A DNA stretch of 29,601 bases. It comes from Firmicutes bacterium CAG:24053_14 (GTDB taxonomy: Bacteria; Bacillota; Clostridia; Oscillospirales; Oscillospiraceae). Below are positions 1 to 7,578 of the stretch, piece after piece; position 1 is the first letter of the stretch, and each line of letters opens with the position of its first letter. The notes under the pieces were generated by a model. The model was not told the origin of the DNA and did no database searches. It was given only the letters and a program-made list of their open reading frames with translations. The translations under genes and the position numbers were made by a program. The stretch spans positions 1-29,601 of the forward strand of contig MNSZ01000077.1 in assembly GCA_001916715.1 (NCBI GenBank), written 5' to 3'.

Positions 1-1244
1 TTGCGGTGTTCAGGTAATAGGTCTCGGATGCGTCGAATGCGACAGCCGCGGTGTCTACCTTGGAGTAGATGCCGTCATCACCCTTCACATAGTAATTGGT
101 GCCGTCGGCAAATTCGCTGATATCGCCGGCCTCTGCCCAGTGCATGCCGAGAATATCTGCCGGGCTGCCGATGGTTGCGCCGCCGTTGGTGCCGGCGCCC
201 AGACCGTCAAGGCAGGTGGGCAGACAGAATACGAAGACGATGACGGCTGCGAGGATAGCGTACTTTTTGCGTCCGGGAGCCTTGCCCTCTGCAACGTTCT
301 GGTCAACCTTGAAGGAGGTAATGACCTCAAGCAGGGAGAAGGAAGAAGAAATTGCTGCGATGAAAACAAGGGCGTAGAACAGGAAGCCCATGATGTTGCC
401 GACGTAGCCCATCTTGTCGAAGACGATCTGCATAGACAGGAACAGGAGTCCCGGGCCGGAGCTGGTCTCGCCGCCGAGGAATGCGTAGCAAGCAGGCATA
501 ACGATCATGCCGGCCATGATCGCAACGAGGGTATCGCAGATAACAATGATGACTGCGTTCTTCTGAATGCTCTCCTGCTTTTTCAGGTAAGAGCCGTAGG
601 TGATCATAGCGCCCATGCCGAGGGACAGGGAGAAGAACATCTGGCCTGCCGCAGTCTTGAGGACCTTGAGGAAGTCTTCCTTGAGCGGTTCAACGTTCCA
701 GCCGAACATGAACTTGTAGCCGTCCATTGCGCCGGGCTGAACAGCAACGTAAACGATGACGATAAGAAGCATGATAAACAGAGCGGGCATGCCGATCTTA
801 CAGAACTTCTCGATGCCTTCTGCAACGCCTGCTGCAACGATGAATACGTTGATTGCGATGAAGATCGCGGTCCAGAGGATCATCTGACCGCCGTTGATGA
901 TGAATGTGCCAAAGAACTCGGAGATATCAGCAACGTTCCAGGTGTTCCAGCCGAAGATAGCGGTCAGGTAGCCGAGAGCGTAGCGCATGACCATGCCGCC
1001 GAGGACGAAGTAGAAGCAGAGGACCAGGAACGGTACCAGAACTGCCATGTAACCCATCCAGGTGAACTTCTTGCTGAGCTTGCGATAAGCCGCAACAGGC
1101 GAGGTAAACGAGCAGGAAGGCGAAGCCGCCGCTCATACCCATCTTGTACGGGAAGCCCCAAATGTTGCCCAGACCGACTGCCGAACCGACAGCTGCCATC
1201 AGGAAACCAAGGTTGGAGCCAAAAGAAGCGCGATTGTTTTCCAT
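1..1244 (-). pseudogene. Sodium-dependent transporter (SNF/NSS family), frameshifted and cut by the window edge
   Basis: This encodes an Na+-coupled amino-acid or neurotransmitter-type symporter (SNF family, LeuT fold) of the inner membrane. The N-terminus from the ATG at 1244 carries the family signature FGSNLGFLMAAVGSAVGLGN followed by IWGFPYKMG, and an AAAGGAGAG ribosome site lies just upstream. Near 1085-1100 the reading frame breaks. The first frame ends TM2 as LLVYLAC; the next sensible frame resumes at AYRKLSKKFTWMG and stays open to the left edge through further membrane segments. About 25-30 residues that the family normally has here, the rest of TM2 and the GRxTG-type loop, are missing together with the frame. 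The 3' end lies outside the window. The family call is firm; whether the break is biological or a sequence error is unknown. Confidence 0.85.
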
Positions 1245-1343
1245 AACTTTCTCTCCTTTATTTTCCTTTACCGCAAATTGCACGCGGTACAAAACCGGCG
1301 ATATGTTAACTTCTCATTAACGACTCGCCAAATTTATAAACAG

Positions 1344-1372
1344 ACTTTACACTATATTCACACATTTTTCAA
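1344..1372 (-). promoter_or_regulatory. Probable promoter of the SNF transporter gene
   Basis: On the minus strand a -35 TTGAAA (1367-1372) is followed after 17 bases by TAAAGT (1344-1349), about 100 bases upstream of the ATG. The same two hexamers with the same spacing occur upstream of pta. Confidence 0.45.
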
Positions 1373-1621
1373 TACTTTTTCGCTGTTTAAATATTAACTT
1401 TTGCTTTTACTCGCTAAAGTTTTGTGCAACTTCCACAATATATGAGATTTATTCATAGCCGATATTACTAAAATTCACTTTATATCACAAATGTCGATTT
1501 TTTGACAGTCGCTTCTGTGTTAACGATTCTTAACACAGACGTTAGCTCTCTTCACACTCGCGTGTAAACTCACATGTAAACATCAATAAATATTCTGCAA
1601 GAAAAAAAATCCGCTTTGCTC

Positions 1622-1649
1622 TTGATTTTTTGAATATATACTGTAAAAT
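1622..1649 (+). promoter_or_regulatory. Probable promoter of the phosphoribosyltransferase gene
   Basis: TTGATT (1622-1627) and TAAAAT (1644-1649) are separated by 16 bases, giving a leader of roughly 65 bases before the ATG at 1724. Confidence 0.45.
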
Positions 1650-1723
1650 ATTAATGTTATAGATTACGGCGACCGGCGGCCGATAACTGCGGAATGCTGT
1701 TTTCAGCAGAATGGAGACATGAA

Positions 1724-2278
1724 ATGACTTACGAAATGGACATTGCCGGCTTAAAACGCGAGCTGCCCCTATGCAAGGTCACCGACGACCTCTACATAGG
1801 CGCATTTGTCATGTTCGGCGATGTTGAGCTGACCGTCCACTGCGCAGCCGAGCTGCTCAAGAGAGCTCCCGAATATGATTATCTTATCGCTCCGGAGGCA
1901 AAGGCCATTCCTCTTCTCTACGAAATGGCGCGTCAGAGCGGCGCGGAGAAATATTTTCTCGCCAGAAAAGGCCCCAAGGCTTACATGAGCGGGGTATTTG
2001 AAGTCCACGTCAAGTCCATCACCACAATGGACGTGCAGCGCCTTGTTATCGACACGGCCGATGCCGAGCTTATCAAGGGTAAGCGCATCCTCATCGTTGA
2101 TGATGTTATATCTACCGGCGAAAGCCTCCGAGCAATGGAAGAGCTCGTCACCCGTGCAGGCGGCAGCATAGTCGGCAGAATGGCCGTTCTGGCCGAGGGC
2201 GCGGCTCAGAAGCGCGATGATATCATCGTGCTGGGCGATCTTCCCCTGTTTAATCCCGACGGCACCGTCAAAGCCTAA
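1724..2278 (+). CDS. Phosphoribosyltransferase family protein (adenine-PRT-like)
   Basis: A cytosolic type I phosphoribosyltransferase of 184 residues, probably acting on a purine base with PRPP. The PRPP-binding loop is visible as RILIVDDVISTGESL about two thirds of the way along, with the paired acidic residues and TG expected of the fold. The sequence opens with DIAGLKRELPLCKVTDDLYIG and ends LPLFNPDG, as in Clostridia proteins usually labelled adenine phosphoribosyltransferase. The true base specificity cannot be read from the sequence. I chose the ATG at 1724 because GGAGAC sits 5-7 bases upstream; an in-frame ATG at 1694 has no ribosome site. The gene is monocistronic and closed by a strong terminator. 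Confidence 0.85.
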   Translation: MTYEMDIAGLKRELPLCKVTDDLYIGAFVMFGDVELTVHCAAELLKRAPEYDYLIAPEAKAIPLLYEMARQSGAEKYFLARKGPKAYMSGVFEVHVKSITTMDVQRLVIDTADAELIKGKRILIVDDVISTGESLRAMEELVTRAGGSIVGRMAVLAEGAAQKRDDIIVLGDLPLFNPDGTVKA

Positions 2279-2292
2279 TTTACGCATCAAGA

Positions 2293-2319
2293 AAAGCTCC
2301 CCAAGCGGGGAGCTTTTTT
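2293..2319. terminator. Bidirectional rho-independent terminator
   Basis: AAAGCTCCCC pairs with GGGGAGCTTT across an AAGC loop, with T-runs on both strands. It serves the phosphoribosyltransferase (+) and tadA (-), which converge here. Confidence 0.9.
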
Positions 2320-2321
2320 GT

Positions 2322-2768
2322 TTATCTTGCTTTTTTAAAAAAATCCCTCAGCAGTCTTGCCGATGAATCGGCACAGACGCCGCCGTAGATTGCCGGCTTG
2401 TGTCCGTATCGCTCTTCAAACAGATTGATCACGCTGCCGCACGAGCCGGTGTTTTCGTCCTTTGCGCCGAAAACGACCGTTGGGATACGCGAATTTATTA
2501 TCGCCCCGGCGCACATCGGGCAAGGCTCAAGCGTGACATATATCGTGCAGCCGCCCAGCCGCCAATCGCCGATTGAGCCGCACGCTTCGCGTATGGCCTC
2601 GATCTCGGCATGATGCGTTGCGTCGTGGCTCTCCTCGCGCTTGTTTCGGCCTCGTCCGATTATATTTCCGTCCGCATCTGCTATGACGCAGCCGACGGGT
2701 ATCTCCCCTTCTTCGGCCGCGCGAGATGCAAGCGCAAGTGCGTACTCCATGTATTCTTCTCTGTCCAT
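2322..2768 (-). CDS. tadA: tRNA-specific adenosine deaminase
   Basis: Deaminates adenosine-34 to inosine in tRNA-Arg(ACG), a zinc enzyme of the cytidine/deoxycytidylate deaminase fold. The 148-residue protein shows the catalytic HAE motif at residues 53-55 and the second zinc motif PCPMC at 82-86, with the usual GEIPVG segment near residue 21. Length is normal. I use the ATG at 2768: GGTGGGGG lies just upstream, and the ATG at 2798 overlaps the -10 hexamer, so it would lie upstream of the transcription start. The gene is divergent from the NhaC gene and ends at a shared terminator. Confidence 0.93.
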   Translation of the reverse strand: MDREEYMEYALALASRAAEEGEIPVGCVIADADGNIIGRGRNKREESHDATHHAEIEAIREACGSIGDWRLGGCTIYVTLEPCPMCAGAIINSRIPTVVFGAKDENTGSCGSVINLFEERYGHKPAIYGGVCADSSARLLRDFFKKAR

Positions 2769-2798
2769 ATGCCCCCACCAGCTATGCCGTTTTTTCAT

Positions 2799-2827
2799 AT
2801 TATATAATTATTTTTAACGTTTTACAA
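2799..2827 (-). promoter_or_regulatory. Promoter of tadA
   Basis: On the minus strand TTGTAA (2822-2827) and a perfect TATAAT (2799-2804) are 17 bases apart. Its position fixes the tadA start at 2768 rather than 2798. Confidence 0.7.
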
Positions 2828-2870
2828 GCAGCAGCGCTTGTGCTACCATATCACGCTGGGGGTGATAAAG

Positions 2871-4181
2871 ATGCACCTGGCTGCATTCGGCCTGTTTGCC
2901 GCGGCGCTCATAGTCTGCGTCATACTTAACGTTTCGGTAATTTACGCGCTGCTGGCCGGACTCTTGATATTCTCTCTGTGCGCATTCAAAATGGGGTATG
3001 GAGCTAAAAGCATATTCAAAATGATGCTCGACGGCATTAAAACCGCCAAAAACGTCATTTTAAGTCTTATTCTTATAGGTATGCTCACTGCGCTCTGGCG
3101 CGCTGCCGGAACGATACCGGCCATCATCAGCTATGCAGCATCGCTTATACATCCCAAAACCGTGGTGCTCATGAGCTTTATACTAAACTGCGGTGTTTCA
3201 CTGCTGACCGGCACGGCCTTCGGCACAGCTGCAACCATGGGCGTTATCAGCATGACTATGGGTATCGCTATGGGCGCAGACCCGGTGCTTCTCGGCGGTG
3301 CGATAGTGTCGGGGGCATATTTCGGCGACAGGGCATCGCCCATGTCAACAAGCGCGCTGCTTGTCAGCGAGCTTACGGAGACCAATGTTTTCTCGAATAT
3401 CCGCGGCATGCTGCGCCGCTCCTTGATTCCGTTTATCGTCTGCTGTGTGCTTTACACTCTGGCCGGGATCAGTTTACACTCAGGCGGAGATGTTCCGGAT
3501 CTGAGCGACCTGTTTTCGCAGGAGCTGCAGCTGCACTGGCTCTGCCTGATACCGGCAGTTTTGGTCATAGTGATGTCTGTTTTTAAGATCCGTGTGCAGA
3601 TAACCATGACGGTGAGCATAATCTCAGCCGCCGTGCTGTGCTCCGCAATTCAAAAATTCACGGCAACCAATATACTCGGCATAGCCGCAGCCGGCTTTCA
3701 CGCGCAGAGCTCTCAGGTGGCTGCGCTGCTTGACGGCGGCGGTATAGCTTCGATGCTGCGCAGCATTGCGATAATTATCGTTTCGTCCACATACGCCGGT
3801 ATTTTTTCCGGCACGGGGATGCTCGGCGAGATACGCGAGCGCATCCAAGCCCTCAGCAGAAAGATCAGTGCTTTCGGCGCCGTCCTCGTGACATCCGCAA
3901 TGGCATCAGTTATAAGCTGCAACCAAACGCTTGCCATCATGCTCACACATCAGCTTTGCCGCAACACGGAAAACGACAGGCAGCGCCTCGCCCTTTACAT
4001 TGAAGACACTGCTATCGTGCTTCCGGCGCTCATCCCATGGTCGATAGCAGCTTCTGTCCCTCTCGATTCTATAGGCGCGCCTATATCCGGCCTGTTGGCT
4101 GCAAGTTTTCTGTACATTCTGCCTTTTTACAGCATGCTGAAAGCAGTCAAAGAAAATAAGCATGAAAAAATGCCGCTCTGA
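2871..4181 (+). CDS. NhaC-family Na+/H+ antiporter
   Basis: A polytopic inner-membrane protein of 436 residues, expected to exchange Na+ for H+ or a related organic cation or anion. NhaC signatures are present: a GTAFGTAATMGV segment in the middle of the chain, GAYFGDRASPMS shortly after, SCNQTLAIMLT in the second half, and EDTAIVLPALIPW near the C-terminus. About ten to twelve hydrophobic segments are visible, and the length is normal. The ATG at 2871 is preceded by GGGGGTGATAAAG, so I prefer it to the in-frame ATG at 2838, which has no ribosome site. NhaC relatives include malate/lactate antiporters, so the substrate is not certain. Confidence 0.85.
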   Translation: MHLAAFGLFAAALIVCVILNVSVIYALLAGLLIFSLCAFKMGYGAKSIFKMMLDGIKTAKNVILSLILIGMLTALWRAAGTIPAIISYAASLIHPKTVVLMSFILNCGVSLLTGTAFGTAATMGVISMTMGIAMGADPVLLGGAIVSGAYFGDRASPMSTSALLVSELTETNVFSNIRGMLRRSLIPFIVCCVLYTLAGISLHSGGDVPDLSDLFSQELQLHWLCLIPAVLVIVMSVFKIRVQITMTVSIISAAVLCSAIQKFTATNILGIAAAGFHAQSSQVAALLDGGGIASMLRSIAIIIVSSTYAGIFSGTGMLGEIRERIQALSRKISAFGAVLVTSAMASVISCNQTLAIMLTHQLCRNTENDRQRLALYIEDTAIVLPALIPWSIAASVPLDSIGAPISGLLAASFLYILPFYSMLKAVKENKHEKMPL

Positions 4182-4197
4182 TGGGGGAGCTTTTTTT
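4175..4197 (+). terminator. Weak terminator after the NhaC gene
   Basis: GCTC pairs with GAGC across eight bases and is followed by seven T residues. The stem is only 4 bp and overlaps the stop codon. Confidence 0.35.
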
Positions 4198-4198
4198 G

Positions 4199-5776
4199 TC
4201 ATATGTATTCTCTTTGGGTGATCCGTTTTATGATCGCCCGAGCCAGAAGTCCGGCGACGCCTATCTTTTTTGCAACATGCTTCTTGCCGTGCAGATAGAG
4301 TGCCTTGACCTCGATGCCCGCTATATCCTCCGCGGTGAGCGGATCATCGCCGAGAACGACGAAATCGGCAATCATACCGGGTGCAAGAGTGCCGCGTTTA
4401 TTCTCCTCATGGCTCATATACGCGGGATTTGCCGTTATCATGCGCAGCGCGTCGAGACGCGATATGCGCTCGTCCGGATTGGGATGATTTACGGAGCACG
4501 CCATACCGTACAGGGGCTTTGGACGCGTGCACGGTCCGTCGGAGCCGTCGCCTACGACAAGTCCGAGGCGGTGCATCGTTCCCAGCGCGTTTAGTCTGTC
4601 AGTGCGCTCTCTGCCGAGCACCGCGCACAGATACTCGTCCGGCTCCTGCTTCCAATATATAAACGGCGACTGCGCGGCTATGCACAGCTTTATCTTTGCC
4701 GCGCGCTTTAGCTGCTCCTCGCTTGCAAGGCAGACATGGATCATCACATGGCGCGCATCGTCCCACGGCTTATCGGCATAAGCCGCCTCATATGCCGTTA
4801 TGCACTGCTCCACCGCCGCATCGCCTATGGCGTGCATGGTTATCTGCCAGCCCTCGCGGTTTGCGCCGATGGCGAACTCGTTCACGCGCTCCTGCGGATA
4901 ATTCAAAACGCCGTAGTTGTTCGGATCGTTCGCGTACGGCTCCTTGAGCGCCGCGTCCTCTGAGCCGAAGCAGCCGTCGAGGGCAAGCTTGAAGCAGCCG
5001 CCGACGCGCTTGAAGCCGTGCTTTTTCACGGCCTTGAGGTCCATGGTCTGGAAGAATATGCGGAACGCCTGCGGCAGGCCGGGTGCGAGTATTTTTATCA
5101 TGTCTATATCCAGATCGTTTGCAAAGCCCACGCCCTCAACGGTGTGCACGAGCCCGATGCCGACCGACGCAAGGTACTCCGCGCCTCCGGAGAGACCGCG
5201 TATAATATCCATCGTGGGGATATACGCCGTCGCCTCGTTCACGCCGTTATAAAACGCCGACTGGTACAGCCATCCGGTCTCGGTATTGCAGCCGGGATCG
5301 GATTTCACCTTATCCGACAGCAGTGCCAGCATTGCGCTGTTGCACACGGCAGCATGACCGTCGTACTTCATGACCATGAGCGGACGCTCCGTCCAGTCGT
5401 CAAGATCGCGCTTTTCGGGCAGCCGATGCTCGGCAACGGTGTTCGCGGTGCAGCCGTAGCCCATGAGCACCTTGTTTTTCCGGTGACTGTCGGCATAGCG
5501 CCTGACCGCCGCCTTTGCTTCGGCAAAATTTTTGACATCCATGAGATAGAATGTGTTCTCGAAAACGCACAGCGAGCCGAAATGCATATGCGTGTCGCCG
5601 AACGCGGGCGTTACCGTCGCGCCGCCGAGATCGACCCGTTTTGCCTTGCCGTAGCGCGGAGGGATGCTGCTTTCATCGCCGAGCCACACGATGTGACCGC
5701 CCTTTACCGCCATCGCGGTGTAAATGCGGTTTTCCTTTTCGCAGGAGATGAATCTGGCGTTCGTATAAAGCTCCAT
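4199..5776 (-). CDS. YtcJ-type metal-dependent amidohydrolase
   Basis: A 525-residue amidohydrolase of the YtcJ/COG1574 group, a TIM-barrel metal-dependent hydrolase. The first metal motif is DTHMHFG (His63 and His65). Later metal and active-site segments include ITMHAIGDAAVEQ and the near-C-terminal GDGSDGP, followed by the usual composite domain ending GTLAPGMIADFVVLGDDPL. Substrate is unknown for most of this family. It lies downstream of pta on the same strand but is separated from it by about 315 bases full of stem-loops, so co-transcription is doubtful. A GGAATGAGG-like ribosome site precedes the ATG. There is no signal peptide. Confidence 0.85.
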   Translation of the reverse strand: MELYTNARFISCEKENRIYTAMAVKGGHIVWLGDESSIPPRYGKAKRVDLGGATVTPAFGDTHMHFGSLCVFENTFYLMDVKNFAEAKAAVRRYADSHRKNKVLMGYGCTANTVAEHRLPEKRDLDDWTERPLMVMKYDGHAAVCNSAMLALLSDKVKSDPGCNTETGWLYQSAFYNGVNEATAYIPTMDIIRGLSGGAEYLASVGIGLVHTVEGVGFANDLDIDMIKILAPGLPQAFRIFFQTMDLKAVKKHGFKRVGGCFKLALDGCFGSEDAALKEPYANDPNNYGVLNYPQERVNEFAIGANREGWQITMHAIGDAAVEQCITAYEAAYADKPWDDARHVMIHVCLASEEQLKRAAKIKLCIAAQSPFIYWKQEPDEYLCAVLGRERTDRLNALGTMHRLGLVVGDGSDGPCTRPKPLYGMACSVNHPNPDERISRLDALRMITANPAYMSHEENKRGTLAPGMIADFVVLGDDPLTAEDIAGIEVKALYLHGKKHVAKKIGVAGLLARAIIKRITQREYI

Positions 5777-6091
5777 AACCTCATTCCTTTCACTTATAAA
5801 ATGGGCTCCATGTAGACATGGAGCACTACAGCCTGTTTCGTAAAGACAAGTGTACAGCGGGGGAGCGCGAGGGGGGGTAAGCCCCCGCTCGCAATTGGAT
5901 CATAGCCATCAAAAACGACTGAAAAACTGATTGATCAGTTTTATCAGGCTTTTTGACGAGCGCAGCGAGATTTTTTATGAAAACCTGTTTTCACAAAAAA
6001 TGTGGCGTTTTTGAAGCGTGCAAAAAAGTCAAAGACTTTTTTGACACGCTGAATGCCGCTCTGACGAGCGGCATTTTTAATGCTGTATGTA
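5777..6091. repeat. Hairpin-dense spacer between pta and the amidohydrolase gene
   Basis: Six inverted repeats stand in a row. (1) 5805-5824, 8 bp perfect, loop TAGA. (2) 5856-5889, 8 bp of AGCGGGGG against CCCCCGCT, with a competing hairpin at 5867-5892. (3) 5919-5947, 12 bp with one bulge, loop TTGA. (4) 5971-6000, a T6...A6 outer stem and a 7-bp inner stem. (5) 6015-6050, 15 bp interrupted by single-strand bulges, outer arms AGCGTG and CACGCT. (6) 6052-6075, 10 bp perfect, loop TGAC, with T5 on the plus strand. Hairpins 3 and 5 carry T-runs on the minus strand and could stop transcription leaving pta. No gene is visible here. The composition resembles a dispersed intergenic repeat, but no second copy lies in the window. 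Confidence 0.7.
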
Positions 6092-7090
6092 TTACTTGAG
6101 CGCTGCGGTGATGATGGACATCTGGTAGACTTCCTCTGCGTTGCAGCCGCGGGAGAGATCATTGATAGGAGCGTTCAGGCCCTGAAGGATGGGACCGTAT
6201 GCCGCAAAGCCGCCGAGACGTGCTGCGATCTTATAGCCGATATTGCCGGACTGGATCTCGGGGAAGATGAAGGTGTTTGCATAGCCTGCAACGGGAGAGC
6301 CGGGGAACTTGAGCTGGCCGACAACGGGAGAAACGGCTGCGTCAAACTGCATCTCGCCGTCAAGCTTCAGCTCCGGAGCGAGCTTCTTTGCTTCCTCGGT
6401 AGCATTGCGCACGAGGTCAACATTGGGGCCCTTGCCGCTGCCCTTGGTGGAGTAAGACAGCATTGCGACCTTCGGGTCGATGCCGAACACCTTAGCGGTC
6501 TCTGCGGTTGCGACGGCGACCTCTGCCAGCTTCTGAGCTGCGGTGAAGGTAACGTTGCCTTCCTTATCGACGGTATCCTGATAGTCGATGTTGATCGCGC
6601 AGTCGCCCATTGCGAGGGTCTCGTCGCCGCGGATCATGATAAAGCAGGAGGACACGAGGTGTGCGCCCTTCTTGGTCTTAACGAGCTGGAGTGCCGGACG
6701 GACAGTGTCTGCGGTGGAGTAGGTTGCGCCGCCGAGCAGGCAGTCAGCAACGCCCATCTTGACGAGCATGGTGCCGAAGTAGTTGCCCTTGGCAAGAGCC
6801 GCGCGGCAGTCCTCTGCGCTCATCTTGCCCTTGCGCAGTGCGACCATCTCATCGACCATTGCGTCCATGCCTTCGTAGGTTGCAGGATCAAGGATCTCAA
6901 GACCTTCGATATCAAAGCCGCCCTTTGCAGCCGCTGCCTTGACCTCATCGACGTTGCCGACGAGGATCGGGGTCAGGAAGCCGTCCTTTTTCAGACGGGC
7001 TGCCGACTCGAGGATGCGAGCGTCGCTGCCTTCGGTGTAGACGATCTTTCTCGGATCGTTCTTGAGAACTTCAATAAGATTTTCAAACAT
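6092..7090 (-). CDS. pta: Phosphate acetyltransferase
   Basis: Interconverts acetyl-CoA and acetyl phosphate, the first step of the Pta-AckA route to acetate and ATP. The 332-residue protein begins MFENLIEVLKNDPRKIVYTE and shows the PTA_PTB family blocks: KGNYFGTMLVKMGVADCLLG, the GATYSTADTVRPALQ segment, AMLSYSTKGSGKGP, the FDAAVSP block, and ANTFIFPEIQSGNIGYKI near the end. Length is typical of the single-domain enzyme without the N-terminal DRTGG region. The ATG at 7090 follows GGAGGAAAATAAA. No ackA lies in the window. It is divergent from the XRE-lepA operon. Confidence 0.94.
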   Translation of the reverse strand: MFENLIEVLKNDPRKIVYTEGSDARILESAARLKKDGFLTPILVGNVDEVKAAAAKGGFDIEGLEILDPATYEGMDAMVDEMVALRKGKMSAEDCRAALAKGNYFGTMLVKMGVADCLLGGATYSTADTVRPALQLVKTKKGAHLVSSCFIMIRGDETLAMGDCAINIDYQDTVDKEGNVTFTAAQKLAEVAVATAETAKVFGIDPKVAMLSYSTKGSGKGPNVDLVRNATEEAKKLAPELKLDGEMQFDAAVSPVVGQLKFPGSPVAGYANTFIFPEIQSGNIGYKIAARLGGFAAYGPILQGLNAPINDLSRGCNAEEVYQMSIITAALK

Positions 7091-7142
7091 TTTATTTTCC
7101 TCCATTAATGCGGCATTTTGGCCGCAAAAAATTCCGAATACC

Positions 7143-7171
7143 ACTTTATCACTACCGCGAATATTTTTCAA
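7143..7171 (-). promoter_or_regulatory. Promoter of pta
   Basis: On the minus strand TTGAAA (7166-7171) and TAAAGT (7143-7148) are exactly 17 bases apart, about 50 bases upstream of the start codon. Confidence 0.55.
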
Positions 7172-7190
7172 GTATTTAGCCCGATTTCTA

Positions 7191-7219
7191 TTTACAAACC
7201 GCGATCTCGCATGTATAAT
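7191..7219 (+). promoter_or_regulatory. Promoter of the XRE-lepA operon
   Basis: TTTACA (7191-7196) and a perfect TATAAT (7214-7219) are separated by 17 bases. It lies back to back with the pta promoter, about 20 bases away, so the two could influence each other. Confidence 0.65.
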
Positions 7220-7257
7220 ATACAAACTGTAATCATTTGGGGAGAGAAATATATATA

Positions 7258-7578
7258 ATGTACGAATACGATAAAAAAAGCTTCGCACAGATACTTTCCG
7301 AGCTGCGCCGCACGGCCGGCCTGAGCCAGCGCAAGGCTGCCGCCGACCTTAACATCAGCCAGGCGCTTTTGAGCCACTATGAAAACGGCGCGCGCGAGCC
7401 GGGTCTTAACTTTGTCTGCCGCGTGTGCGATTATTATAATGTAACGGCCGATTATCTTCTCGGCCGCTCGCCTAACCCCGACGGAGTTGACCGCGGCGCA
7501 GACATTGCGCGCGTGTTCATCGCGGAAATGCGCAGCCTTGCGAACAAGACCGAGGCCGCTTTGGAGGAACTGACATGA
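7258..7578 (+). CDS. XRE-family helix-turn-helix regulator upstream of lepA
   Basis: A 106-residue DNA-binding protein. The helix-turn-helix lies at about residues 12-65: LSELRRTAGLSQRKAAADLN, then ISQALLSHYENGAREPG, closing with YYNVTADYLLGRS, a classic Cro/CI-type HTH_3 domain. The remaining 35 residues look helical and may dimerise. The ATG at 7258 is used, with GGGGAGAG 11 bases upstream; a TTG at 7237 is an alternative. The stop overlaps the lepA start as ATGA, so the two are translationally coupled. The target is unknown. The divergent pta promoter and its own promoter are the nearest candidates. Confidence 0.85.
   Translation: MYEYDKKSFAQILSELRRTAGLSQRKAAADLNISQALLSHYENGAREPGLNFVCRVCDYYNVTADYLLGRSPNPDGVDRGADIARVFIAEMRSLANKTEAALEELT

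Larger units (their letters stand above)
1245..1723. other. AT-rich divergent intergenic region with an inverted repeat
   Basis: About 480 bases without a gene separate the transporter (-) from the phosphoribosyltransferase (+). The region is much richer in A+T than its surroundings. It holds the two promoters listed separately, a perfect 10-bp inverted repeat at 1514-1539 with a 6-base loop (arms TCTGTGTTAA and TTAACACAGA), and TGTAAAC repeated directly at about 1563-1581. I see no purine riboswitch core or other known leader RNA. Confidence 0.6.

Noticed and set aside
1500..1723. Possible purine riboswitch ahead of the phosphoribosyltransferase
   Set aside because: I could not find the conserved purine-riboswitch core or its paired loops; only a simple palindrome is present.
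2768..2798. Longer N-terminus for tadA starting at 2798
   Set aside because: The ATG at 2798 touches the -10 box of the tadA promoter and has no ribosome site.
5944..6162. A 72-residue minus frame in the hairpin spacer
   Set aside because: It overlaps the pta end, is built from hairpin sequence and has no ribosome site.
6080..7108. Long plus-strand open frame opposite pta, and similar ones opposite the SNF gene (140-1246), fbp (10459-11682), der (15507-16826) and lepA (7764-8900, minus)
   Set aside because: These mirror well-identified genes, have no ribosome site or recognisable domains, and arise from the codon usage of the sense gene.
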